A DNA stretch of 7,123 bases from Actinomycetes bacterium (lineage in GTDB: Bacteria > Actinomycetota > Acidimicrobiia > Acidimicrobiales > Microtrichaceae): contig JAFAFN010000469.1 of assembly GCA_023423475.1 (NCBI GenBank), forward strand, positions 1 through 7,123, in the 5' to 3' direction. The notes under the pieces were generated by a model. It was not told the DNA's origin, did not search any database, and saw only the letters and a list, made by a program, of their open reading frames with translations. A program made the translations under genes and the position numbers. This document shows positions 1-5,276 of this stretch, piece after piece (within the stretch, counting starts at the first letter, position 1; every line of letters starts with the position of its first letter).

Positions 1-422
1 AGGTGGAAGCGCAGCGACTCGGTGATCTGCTTGCCGATCTTCATCACCGGGTTCAGGGCCGTCATCGGGTCCTGGAAGATCATCGCGATGTCGTTGCCCC
101 AGAGCTGGCGCAGCTCGGCGTCGGACAGCGAGGTCATGTCGCGGCCCTCGAACTCGACGGCGCCGGAGCGGACCGCGTTCGCTGGCAGCAGGCCCATGAT
201 CGAGCGGGACAGCACCGACTTGCCCGAGCCCGACTCGCCCACGATGCCGAGGGTCTTGCCACGCTCGAGCTCGAACGAGACGCCGTTGACGGCGTTCACC
301 ATGCCGCGAGGGCTCGAGAACTGGGTCCGGACGTCCAAGACCCGCAGCAGGGGGCCGCTGCCGGGGATGCCGCTGGGCACGGGAGCTTCGGTCGCGGCCG
401 GGGGAGCAGATGCTGGGCTCAC
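1..422 (-). CDS. dppD: Peptide ABC transporter ATP-binding protein (DppD/OppD-like), 3' end beyond the window
   Basis: This is the N-terminal 140 residues of an ATPase that powers the two permeases encoded just upstream; it acts on the cytoplasmic face of the membrane. The translation shows a Walker A motif GESGSGKS at residues 62-69 and a Q-loop FQDPMTALNP with Gln117, the wording typical of DppD/OppD. The signature motif, Walker B and the C-terminal oligopeptide-binding extension lie outside the window. The start is a GTG at 422-420 that overlaps the stop of the DppC gene in a 4-base GTGA arrangement, with a run of five G 8 bases upstream acting as a possible ribosome site. This start gives an Ala/Pro-rich tail of about 24 residues before the conserved LLRVLDV strand. 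A second in-frame GTG at codon 15 would shorten it. Peptide is the usual substrate of the family, but the real substrate cannot be read from this fragment. Confidence 0.93.
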   Translation of the reverse strand, partial: MSPASAPPAATEAPVPSGIPGSGPLLRVLDVRTQFSSPRGMVNAVNGVSFELERGKTLGIVGESGSGKSVLSRSIMGLLPANAVRSGAVEFEGRDMTSLSDAELRQLWGNDIAMIFQDPMTALNPVMKIGKQITESLRFH

Positions 423-1393
423 AGGACCGACCCCCGGACGTCGAAGCGCTGGCTGATCACGTCGCCGAGGTAGTTCAACGCCAGCACGGTCAGGAAGAGC
501 ACGATCGAGGTGAACACCACGATGTGGGGGGCGTTGCGCATCTGGCCACGCCCCTCGGCGATGATGTTGCCCCACGAGGGTGTGGGGAGCTGGACGCCGA
601 CACCGAAGAGGCTCAGGCCACCCTCGGCGACGATCGCGATGCCCACGCCCAAGAGGGCGATCGACAGCATCGCCGGGATCACGTTCGGCAGGACCTCACG
701 CATCATGATCCGCCAGTTCTTGGCGCCCATCGCCCGGGCGGCAAGCACGAACTCGCGCTCGGACCAGGCGAGCGTGTTGGCCCTGGTGATGCGTCCCAGC
801 AGGGGGATGGACACGATGCCGAGTCCGATGACGACCACGATGAGGCGTCGGGACTGGGTCACCGTGTCGCCCGAGGCCAGCACGGTGACCAGCGAGAGGG
901 CGAGGATGAACTGCGGGATCGCCAGCAGGATGTTCATCAGCGGGGTGATGACCGCGTCGACCTTGCCGCGGAAGAAACCGGTGACCAGGCCGAGCAGGCC
1001 GCCGAGCAACAGGCCGAAGCCGACGGCACCGAAGCCGACGATGAAGGACGAGCGAGCGCCCCAGATGATGCGCGAAAGCATGTCGCGGCCGATGGCGTCA
1101 CCACCGAGGATGTGCCCCCCGGTGGGACCCTCTCTGGCGATCTCGGCGAAGCTCTCGGTGGGCGAGGGGATCGGCAGGATCGGGGCGAAGATCGCGAGCA
1201 GCACGAGCCCCCCGAGCCACGTGATCGACAGCCATGCGCCGATGCCGAGCTTCTTGCGGCGGGTGCCGGATGGCGCATCGATCTCGATCGCCTCGATCAG
1301 GCCGAGGTCGGTCGGATCCATGTGCGTGACCGAGGTGTCGCGGTCACCCTGGGGCTGGAAGCCCCGGTCGTCGGGCTCAGGAGTTCTTGGCAT
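419..1393 (-). CDS. dppC: Peptide ABC transporter permease, DppC/OppC-like
   Basis: Inner-membrane permease of 324 residues, one half of the translocation channel; the family usually has about 300. An N-terminal cytoplasmic stretch (1-48) leads to a first helix at about 50-70. Then comes the hallmark periplasmic loop with GGDAIGRDMLSR around 97-108, and further helices near 117-139, 148-172, 184-200, 240-262 and 290-310. The EAA loop that contacts the ATPase lies at about 211-240 (EREFVLAARAMGAKNWR, invariant Gly223). The chosen ATG at 1393 has AGGA at 1400-1403, 6 bases upstream, and overlaps the end of the DppB gene by 17 bases, so translation is probably coupled. An alternative ATG at codon 25 (1321) has no visible ribosome site. 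The 3' end overlaps the ATPase start by 4 bases. Membership of the OppC family is clear; substrate specificity is unknown. Confidence 0.95.
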   Translation of the reverse strand: MPRTPEPDDRGFQPQGDRDTSVTHMDPTDLGLIEAIEIDAPSGTRRKKLGIGAWLSITWLGGLVLLAIFAPILPIPSPTESFAEIAREGPTGGHILGGDAIGRDMLSRIIWGARSSFIVGFGAVGFGLLLGGLLGLVTGFFRGKVDAVITPLMNILLAIPQFILALSLVTVLASGDTVTQSRRLIVVVIGLGIVSIPLLGRITRANTLAWSEREFVLAARAMGAKNWRIMMREVLPNVIPAMLSIALLGVGIAIVAEGGLSLFGVGVQLPTPSWGNIIAEGRGQMRNAPHIVVFTSIVLFLTVLALNYLGDVISQRFDVRGSVL

Positions 1394-2327
1394 GACGGAT
1401 CCTGGGATCGAGCACCGAGTACAGGATGTCCACGGCGAAGTTGACCAACACGTACAGCACGGCGATCACCGCGACCATCGACTGGAAGGCGACCAGCTGC
1501 AGGCGGGCGATCGCCTCGAACAGCATGAGACCCATGCCCGGCAGCGAGAAGACGACCTCGACGATGAGCGCTCCACCGATGAGCGTGCCGATGTTGAGAC
1601 CGGCGACGGTGAGCAGCGTCAGCGACGACGGCCGGAGTGCGTGCTTGAAGAGGATGCGACGGGACTTCAGGCCCTTCGCCTTCGCCATCAGGATGAAGTC
1701 CTGCTGCAGCGTGGCGATCATGTCGGAACGCAGCAGTCGCATGTAGACGGCGATCTGGCCGACCGCGAGGGTGATCGTCGGCAGGATCATGTACTGCACG
1801 TGCTCGACGAACGATTCGCTCGGCGAGGCGTACCCGCTCGGTTTGAACCATCCGAGCTCGACGGCGAGGTAGTACTGCAACACGAAGCCGAGCGCGAAGT
1901 TCGGTATCGCCAACATCGCGAAGGCCGACATGTTCGACATCCGGTCGAAGAAGGTGCCCTTGCGATAGGCCGTGAGCACACCGAGCGGGATGGCGATGAT
2001 CAGGGCGAGGACCTGTGCGTAGAGCATCAGGAGCAGCGAGACACCGAGTGAGTCCCACAGGCGATCCGCCACCGGCCGAACCGAACCGACGGTGTAGTAG
2101 TTGCCCATGTCGCCCGTGACGAAGTCGCCGAGCCAGTTGCCGTAGCGAACGATGAAGGGGTCGTCGAGGTTCAGCTCGACCCGCAGGTCGGCACGCTGCT
2201 CGTCGCTGGCGAGTGGTGCGAGCGTGCTGACCGGGTCACCGGGGAGCAGCTCGAGCAGCAACGCCGAGAAGAGCGTCACCAGGAGCACGGTGACCAGCAG
2301 CTGCCCCAGTTTCTTGATGAAGACCAT
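1377..2327 (-). CDS. dppB: Peptide ABC transporter permease, DppB/OppB-like
   Basis: Inner-membrane permease of 316 residues, normal for DppB/OppB, and the partner of the DppC-like protein. Helix 1 (about 7-28) runs into the conserved PGDP at 29-32. It is followed by the family-typical extracytoplasmic segment with LNLDDPFIVRYGNWLGDF at 52-69 and GDMGN at 72-76, then helices near 94-120, 134-156 and 179-199, and two more in the C-terminal third. The EAA loop lies at about 207-236 (QDFILMAKAKGLKSRRILFK, Gly219). The ATG at 2327 fits the N-terminal helix; the ribosome site is weak (GGAA at 2336-2339, 8 bases upstream). The gene follows the substrate-binding gene after 144 bases containing three potential hairpins and overlaps the next permease by 17 bases. 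Family is certain; transported compound is not. Confidence 0.95.
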   Translation of the reverse strand: MVFIKKLGQLLVTVLLVTLFSALLLELLPGDPVSTLAPLASDEQRADLRVELNLDDPFIVRYGNWLGDFVTGDMGNYYTVGSVRPVADRLWDSLGVSLLLMLYAQVLALIIAIPLGVLTAYRKGTFFDRMSNMSAFAMLAIPNFALGFVLQYYLAVELGWFKPSGYASPSESFVEHVQYMILPTITLAVGQIAVYMRLLRSDMIATLQQDFILMAKAKGLKSRRILFKHALRPSSLTLLTVAGLNIGTLIGGALIVEVVFSLPGMGLMLFEAIARLQLVAFQSMVAVIAVLYVLVNFAVDILYSVLDPRIRHAKNS

Positions 2328-2357
2328 GGTGTCCGTTCCGGTGGGTCGATCGGAGGT

Positions 2358-2390
2358 CGTCGGCGAGGTCCGGCCCGGTGGGCGCCGACG
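2358..2390 (-). repeat. Inverted repeat ahead of the DppB-like gene
   Basis: Perfect 8-base arms, CGTCGGCG at 2358-2365 and CGCCGACG at 2383-2390, flank a 17-base loop. In the minus-strand transcript this could fold about 30 bases upstream of the DppB-like start codon and might influence ribosome access or RNA decay. GC-rich DNA produces such arms by chance fairly often, so functional meaning is uncertain. Confidence 0.4.
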
Positions 2391-2419
2391 GAAGTAGAGG
2401 AGTCGGTGGGGAAGGTGAC

Positions 2420-2455
2420 GGGGGCCGGACGCCGCGAGCGCGGCGACCGACCCCC
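2420..2455 (-). repeat. Strong intercistronic stem-loop between binding-protein and permease genes
   Basis: The 36 bases are an almost perfect inverted repeat centred at 2437/2438. Read on the minus strand, five G, then UCGG, U, CGCCGCG pair with CGCGGCG, U, CCGG, five C. That gives 17 paired positions with one U-U mismatch and one G-U pair; the two central bases are unpaired, so the innermost pair or two must open to form a loop. It lies 16 bases past the stop codon of the binding protein. No U-tract follows, so it is not a classical intrinsic terminator. A partial terminator or a barrier to 3' exonucleases that keeps binding-protein mRNA in excess over permease mRNA is a reasonable inference, as known for malE-malF in enterics. 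Confidence 0.6.
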
Positions 2456-2458
2456 ATC

Positions 2459-2472
2459 GGGCCGTGTGGCCC
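2459..2472 (-). repeat. Short hairpin abutting the binding-protein stop codon
   Basis: Perfect 5-base arms GGGCC and GGCCC with a 4-base loop; the first arm on the minus strand begins with the last base of the TAG stop (2474-2472). It sits 3 bases from the larger stem-loop at 2420-2455, so the two could stack as a tandem 3' structure. Alone it is short enough to be chance. Confidence 0.35.
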
Positions 2473-4154
2473 TACTGCTTGACCCAGATGCCCGAGACCG
2501 GGTGTCCGGTCGCGAGTCCGGGGAACGGCTTGCCGCCACCGTCCGGGAGGTCCGGACCGAGCTCGCCGTAGACGTCGGAGGCCATGCCGATGTCCCACAT
2601 GGTCCACTGGAGCCAGAGGCTGTAGCCCTCGGAGGCGAAGCGCTTGTTGACGTCCTCGTAGATCTTGGTGCGCTCGGCCTTGTCGGAGGTCACTCGTCCC
2701 TCTTCCATGAGGCCGGTGAGGGTGTCGTCCTGGAAACGGCCGAAGTTCACCGGCGAGCCGTTGGTCCACCAGTTGAACTGGGTGTCGGGATCGCCGCCCG
2801 GGTAGTTGCGGAACACCATCACCTGGAAGGTGCCGGCGATCGCGTTGTCGATCAGCTCCGACTGCGACATGTCACGGATGGTGACCTTGATGCCGGCCTT
2901 CTGCGCCATCTCCTGGACGAGCTGCGCCGATGCCCTGGTCGCCTCGTCGTTGGTCGACAGCAGCGTGAACTCGAGGTCCTTGCCGGTCTCCTCCTTGTAG
3001 GCGGCGAGGTACTCCTTCGCCTTCTCGATGTTGGAGGTCTCGTAGCCGGTGTCCTCGAGGTAGCCCATGTTGCCGGGGCCGAAGGGGCCGTTGGCGTTGG
3101 TCAGGATGTCGAGGTTGCGGACCTTGTTGAAGGTCGCCATGTCGATGCCGTTGATGGCGGCGAGACGGGCGTTCTTGTTGTTGAACGGCTCGACCGAGGT
3201 GTTGAACTGACCGAAGGAGACCTCCGGGAACTTCTCGGACTCGTACGAGCGGATCGCCCCTGCCTCGGTCTCCTGACGGAGCTGGTCGATGCTCTCGCCA
3301 GCGGAGGCGTGCATCATCTGGAGCTCACCGGAGAGCAGACCGTTGATCCGCGACGACGGATCGACGCGGGGCTGGAACTCGAGTGCGTCGAGGTACGGCA
3401 GCTGCACGCCATCGGCGTCCTTCTGCCAGTAGTCGGCGTTCTTCTCGGTCTTCAGGCTCTCGTTCTGGTTCCACTCCACGAACTTGAACGGGCCGGTGCC
3501 GATGAGGTTCCGGTCACAGGTGTCCGCGTCGTCGAGCTGGGCCTGGGCCGAGATGCCGATGCGACCGGAGCCGTAGAGCGCGGCCGGCAGGGCCGGCCAC
3601 GGCGTCTTGGTCGTGATCGTGACCGTGAGGTCGTCCTTGACCGTGACCGTGTCGATGTTCGAGAAGACGAACACGAACAGCAGCGGGCTCCGGGCCGGGT
3701 ACTGGCCGCGGAAGGCGTCGAGGTTGTTCTTGACGACCTCGGCGGTCAGGTCGGTGCCGTCGTGGAACTTGACGCCCTCACGCAGCTTGATGTCCCAGGA
3801 GTCGAACGTCGCGTTCGGGGTGACGGACTCGGCCAGGAAGGGGACGTACTCGCCCTCTTCGTTCGGCGCGGTCAGCGTGTCGTACACCGCACGGGCGACC
3901 TGGATGCCCGAGATGGCGAGCTGCGCCTCGGGCAGGCACCAGCCCTCGTCGTTCTCGGCCTCGAGCCCGTAGACGACCGTGCCGCCGGGCGTGGGCGTGC
4001 CGGCGTCCTCGCCGTTGTCGCCGCCACCGCCGCCACCTTCGCTGCCGCCGCCGCCACACGCCGCAGCGAGCAGGGATGCCGACAGCACCGCTCCCACGGC
4101 GAGCGATCGACGTCGCCGCACTCCGTGTCTCGTCGTACTGGTCGAAGACCGCAC
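2472..4154 (-). CDS. Family 5 extracellular solute-binding lipoprotein (DppA/OppA-like) of the ABC importer
   Basis: Lipid-anchored receptor of 560 residues that captures substrate and delivers it to the DppB/DppC-like channel. The signal peptide (RSSTSTTRHGVRRRR, then a hydrophobic stretch LAVGAVLSASLLAAA) ends at Cys33, the predicted lipidated residue. A glycine/acid-rich linker follows at 34-58. The SBP_bac_5 hallmark WDIKLREGVKFHDG is at 120-133, with LTAE just after, and GTGPFKFVEW is at 219-228. Mature cysteines at 73 and 213 could form a disulfide. The start chosen is GTG at 4154, with AGGGGG 6 bases upstream. An in-frame ATG at 4259 would add 35 residues, put an unlikely non-hydrophobic tail before the signal, and lacks a comparable ribosome site; a GTG at 4121 is a second alternative. 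The family binds peptides, but also nickel, sugars and opines, so the ligand is open. It heads the operon. Confidence 0.93.
   Translation of the reverse strand: MRSSTSTTRHGVRRRRSLAVGAVLSASLLAAACGGGGSEGGGGGGDNGEDAGTPTPGGTVVYGLEAENDEGWCLPEAQLAISGIQVARAVYDTLTAPNEEGEYVPFLAESVTPNATFDSWDIKLREGVKFHDGTDLTAEVVKNNLDAFRGQYPARSPLLFVFVFSNIDTVTVKDDLTVTITTKTPWPALPAALYGSGRIGISAQAQLDDADTCDRNLIGTGPFKFVEWNQNESLKTEKNADYWQKDADGVQLPYLDALEFQPRVDPSSRINGLLSGELQMMHASAGESIDQLRQETEAGAIRSYESEKFPEVSFGQFNTSVEPFNNKNARLAAINGIDMATFNKVRNLDILTNANGPFGPGNMGYLEDTGYETSNIEKAKEYLAAYKEETGKDLEFTLLSTNDEATRASAQLVQEMAQKAGIKVTIRDMSQSELIDNAIAGTFQVMVFRNYPGGDPDTQFNWWTNGSPVNFGRFQDDTLTGLMEEGRVTSDKAERTKIYEDVNKRFASEGYSLWLQWTMWDIGMASDVYGELGPDLPDGGGKPFPGLATGHPVSGIWVKQ
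4020..4055 (-). repeat. GGC-repeat tract encoding the lipoprotein's glycine linker
   Basis: Twelve codons directly after the lipidated cysteine encode GGGGSEGGGGGG, mostly GGC/GGT triplets. Such flexible tethers are common in actinobacterial lipoproteins. The triplet run could vary in length between strains by slippage without changing the reading frame. Confidence 0.7.
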
Positions 4155-4160
4155 CTGGAA

Positions 4161-4166
4161 CCCCCT
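4161..4166 (-). promoter_or_regulatory. Ribosome binding site that sets the binding-protein start
   Basis: AGGGGG on the minus strand lies 6 bases before the GTG at 4154-4152. It is the best Shine-Dalgarno match near any of the possible starts of this gene and is the main reason for preferring GTG 4154 over the longer ATG 4259 version. Confidence 0.7.
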
Positions 4167-4188
4167 GATTGGTGTTGAGAACGTCGCC

Positions 4189-4239
4189 CGACGCCGCCGT
4201 GGTGCGGCGAGCGATCGGCACGGTGTCCGATCGGCGTCG
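4189..4239 (-). repeat. Nested inverted repeats in the operon leader
   Basis: Two sets of arms are seen: CGACGCCG (4189-4196) with CGGCGTCG (4232-4239), and inside it CGATCGG (4212-4218) with CCGATCG (4227-4233, 8-base loop). They share bases 4232-4233, so they can nest if the outer stem gives up two pairs. A third small pair, GCCGC/GCGGC (4193-4197, 4204-4208), competes with the outer stem. The predicted leader RNA could therefore be structured 23 or more bases ahead of the ribosome site. It does not match any riboswitch class I recognise. Confidence 0.35.
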
Positions 4240-4264
4240 CACGCTCGCGATGAGGCCACAGCTG

Positions 4265-4280
4265 TGTGACCACCATCACA
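4265..4280 (-). promoter_or_regulatory. Perfect CRP/GlxR-type palindromic operator
   Basis: The 16 bases read TGTGA-N6-TCACA on both strands, exactly the consensus bound by CRP-family regulators, including GlxR of Corynebacterium and the Mycobacterium tuberculosis CRP homologue. It overlaps a 10-base palindrome CACAGCTGTG at 4257-4266. With a predicted transcription start near 4283 it covers about +4 to +19, a position more typical of repression or a roadblock than of activation. Carbon-state control of a solute-uptake operon fits this regulator class. The regulator itself is not in the window. Confidence 0.6.
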
Positions 4281-4289
4281 AGTGGGCGC

Positions 4290-4317
4290 ACTCTAGTCCC
4301 GCGCGACACCCTGTCAA
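4290..4317 (-). promoter_or_regulatory. Predicted housekeeping-type promoter of the ABC transporter operon
   Basis: On the minus strand a full-consensus -35 box TTGACA (4317-4312) is followed after 16 bases by TAGAGT (4295-4290), 4 of 6 bases of the -10 consensus. The next suitable purine, an A at 4283, would be the start, leaving a leader of about 129 nt before GTG 4154. The pair lies between the upstream phosphodiesterase stop and the operon, where a promoter is expected. The 16-base spacer and the weaker -10 box fit a promoter open to regulation. Confidence 0.55.
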
Positions 4318-4325
4318 CGCACCCT

Positions 4326-4350
4326 CGAACGTCGTTCACACTGACGAACG
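4326..4350 (-). repeat. CGAACG direct repeats upstream of the -35 box
   Basis: CGAACG occurs at 4326-4331 and 4345-4350, 19 bases apart start to start, with an inverted GTTC (4334-4337) between them. This makes the overlapping palindromes GAAC-N3-GTTC and CGTTC-N8-GAACG. Relative to a start at 4283 the copies lie near -43 and -62, a place where activators commonly bind. No known regulator is identified by this pattern. Confidence 0.35.
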
Positions 4351-4378
4351 GTCACCTTGCGGATGCTCCACGCGGTGG

Positions 4379-5179
4379 CTACCCGCCGTAGGGACCCGAC
4401 ACCCAGACGCCGCGCCGCTCGAGCACCTCTCGGAGCACCGACGGGCGATCGGTCATGATGCCGTCGACGCCCAGGTCGAGCAGTCGGTCCATCTCGGCGG
4501 GTTCGTCGATCGTCCAGACGTGGACCTGGGCACCAAGGGAGTGCACGAGGGCGACGAAGGCCGGGGTCACGACCTCGACGCGTGCGTGACGGACCGGCAC
4601 CTGCACACATCCGAAGGGAACGTCCGCCCGGCGGGCTCCACGCTCCCCGAGACGGGCACGCCCGATCAGCGCGGTGATCTCCCGGGGACTCGCCGCCGTG
4701 CAGACCCCGGGTCCGAGCAAGGAGCGCGCCCGACGCAGCCGATCCGACGAGAACGACGCGATGCAGACCCGATCGGCAGCGCCATGGCGCTGGATGGCCC
4801 GCACCAGCGGGATCACCGAGTGCTCGCTCTTCATGTCGACGTTGAACCGCGCCGTCGGGAACTCCTCGAGCAGCTCCTCGAAGCGCGGAATCGACTCCGT
4901 GCCACCGATCTTCGCGGTGGACACCTCGGACCACGGCAGCCGCGCCACCTCGCCGTGACCGTCGGTGACCCGGTCGAGGCGGTCGTCGTGGAAGGCCACC
5001 AGCACCCCGTCCGAGGTCACGTGCACATCGGTCTCGAGGTAGCGGAACCCGAGCTCGACCGCCGCACGGAACGCCGCCACCGTGTTCTCCGGCGCCGTCT
5101 CGTCCCCGCCGCGGTGGGCGATGGCGAGGGGCCGGGGGTGGTCGAGGAACGGATGCCGCGCGGCGGTGTCGTCGGTCAC
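4379..5179 (-). CDS. Glycerophosphodiester phosphodiesterase family protein, cytosolic
   Basis: This 266-residue protein belongs to the GDPD (PF03009-type TIM barrel) family. Family members hydrolyse glycerophosphodiesters such as glycerophosphocholine to glycerol-3-phosphate and an alcohol. Visible motifs are HRGG at 22-25, ENT at 31-33, ETD with Glu49 and Asp51, HDDRLDRVTDG from His64, NVDMK at 113-117 (usually N-x-E-x-K), VHVWTID near the end and the closing GVDGIMTDRP. These include the expected catalytic histidine pair and the metal-binding acids. No signal peptide or membrane segment is present, so it resembles cytosolic UgpQ-type enzymes rather than exported GlpQ. The GTG start at 5179 is forced by an in-frame TAG four codons upstream; no clear ribosome site precedes it, so leaderless translation is possible. 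It lies upstream of the ABC operon on the same strand but 224 bases and a promoter apart, so functional linkage is unproven. Substrate is inferred from family only. Confidence 0.92.
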   Translation of the reverse strand: MTDDTAARHPFLDHPRPLAIAHRGGDETAPENTVAAFRAAVELGFRYLETDVHVTSDGVLVAFHDDRLDRVTDGHGEVARLPWSEVSTAKIGGTESIPRFEELLEEFPTARFNVDMKSEHSVIPLVRAIQRHGAADRVCIASFSSDRLRRARSLLGPGVCTAASPREITALIGRARLGERGARRADVPFGCVQVPVRHARVEVVTPAFVALVHSLGAQVHVWTIDEPAEMDRLLDLGVDGIMTDRPSVLREVLERRGVWVSGPYGG

Positions 5180-5262
5180 CGCCGGAGGCTACTCGTGACG
5201 GCCACGATGCGGCCGGGCCACCGGGCGCGACGGAACGGACTTCGCTGGCCCACGGAGACGGT

Positions 5263-5269
5263 GGGAGAG
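5263..5269 (+). promoter_or_regulatory. Ribosome binding site of the MFS gene
   Basis: GGGAGAG lies 7 bases before GTG 5277 and supports that start. The remaining divergent gap to the phosphodiesterase gene (5180-5276) must hold promoters for both genes, but I could not identify convincing -35/-10 pairs on either strand. Confidence 0.5.
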
Positions 5270-5276
5270 TGCAGCG

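Noticed and set aside
2406..4178. A 590-residue plus-strand open frame opposite the binding-protein gene
   Set aside because: It is a GC-bias shadow. Its translation is repetitive (Val, Leu, Gly, Arg, Asp-rich) with no domain, while the minus strand encodes a full lipoprotein with family motifs.
4154..4277. A small upstream open frame in the leader starting with ATG or GTG inside the CRP-like site
   Set aside because: No ribosome site and no stop before the main gene starts; the frame simply continues as a shadow under the binding-protein gene.
4327..4337. GAAC-N3-GTTC as an actinobacterial LexA (SOS) box
   Set aside because: The LexA box needs GAAC-N4-GTTC; the spacing here is one base short, and the downstream operon is not a DNA-repair gene set.
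5180..5276. Promoters in the divergent phosphodiesterase-MFS gap
   Set aside because: Both genes need one, but no -35/-10 pair on either strand stands out from the GC-rich background, and an ECF-like GGAAC at 5232-5236 lacks a matching -10 element.
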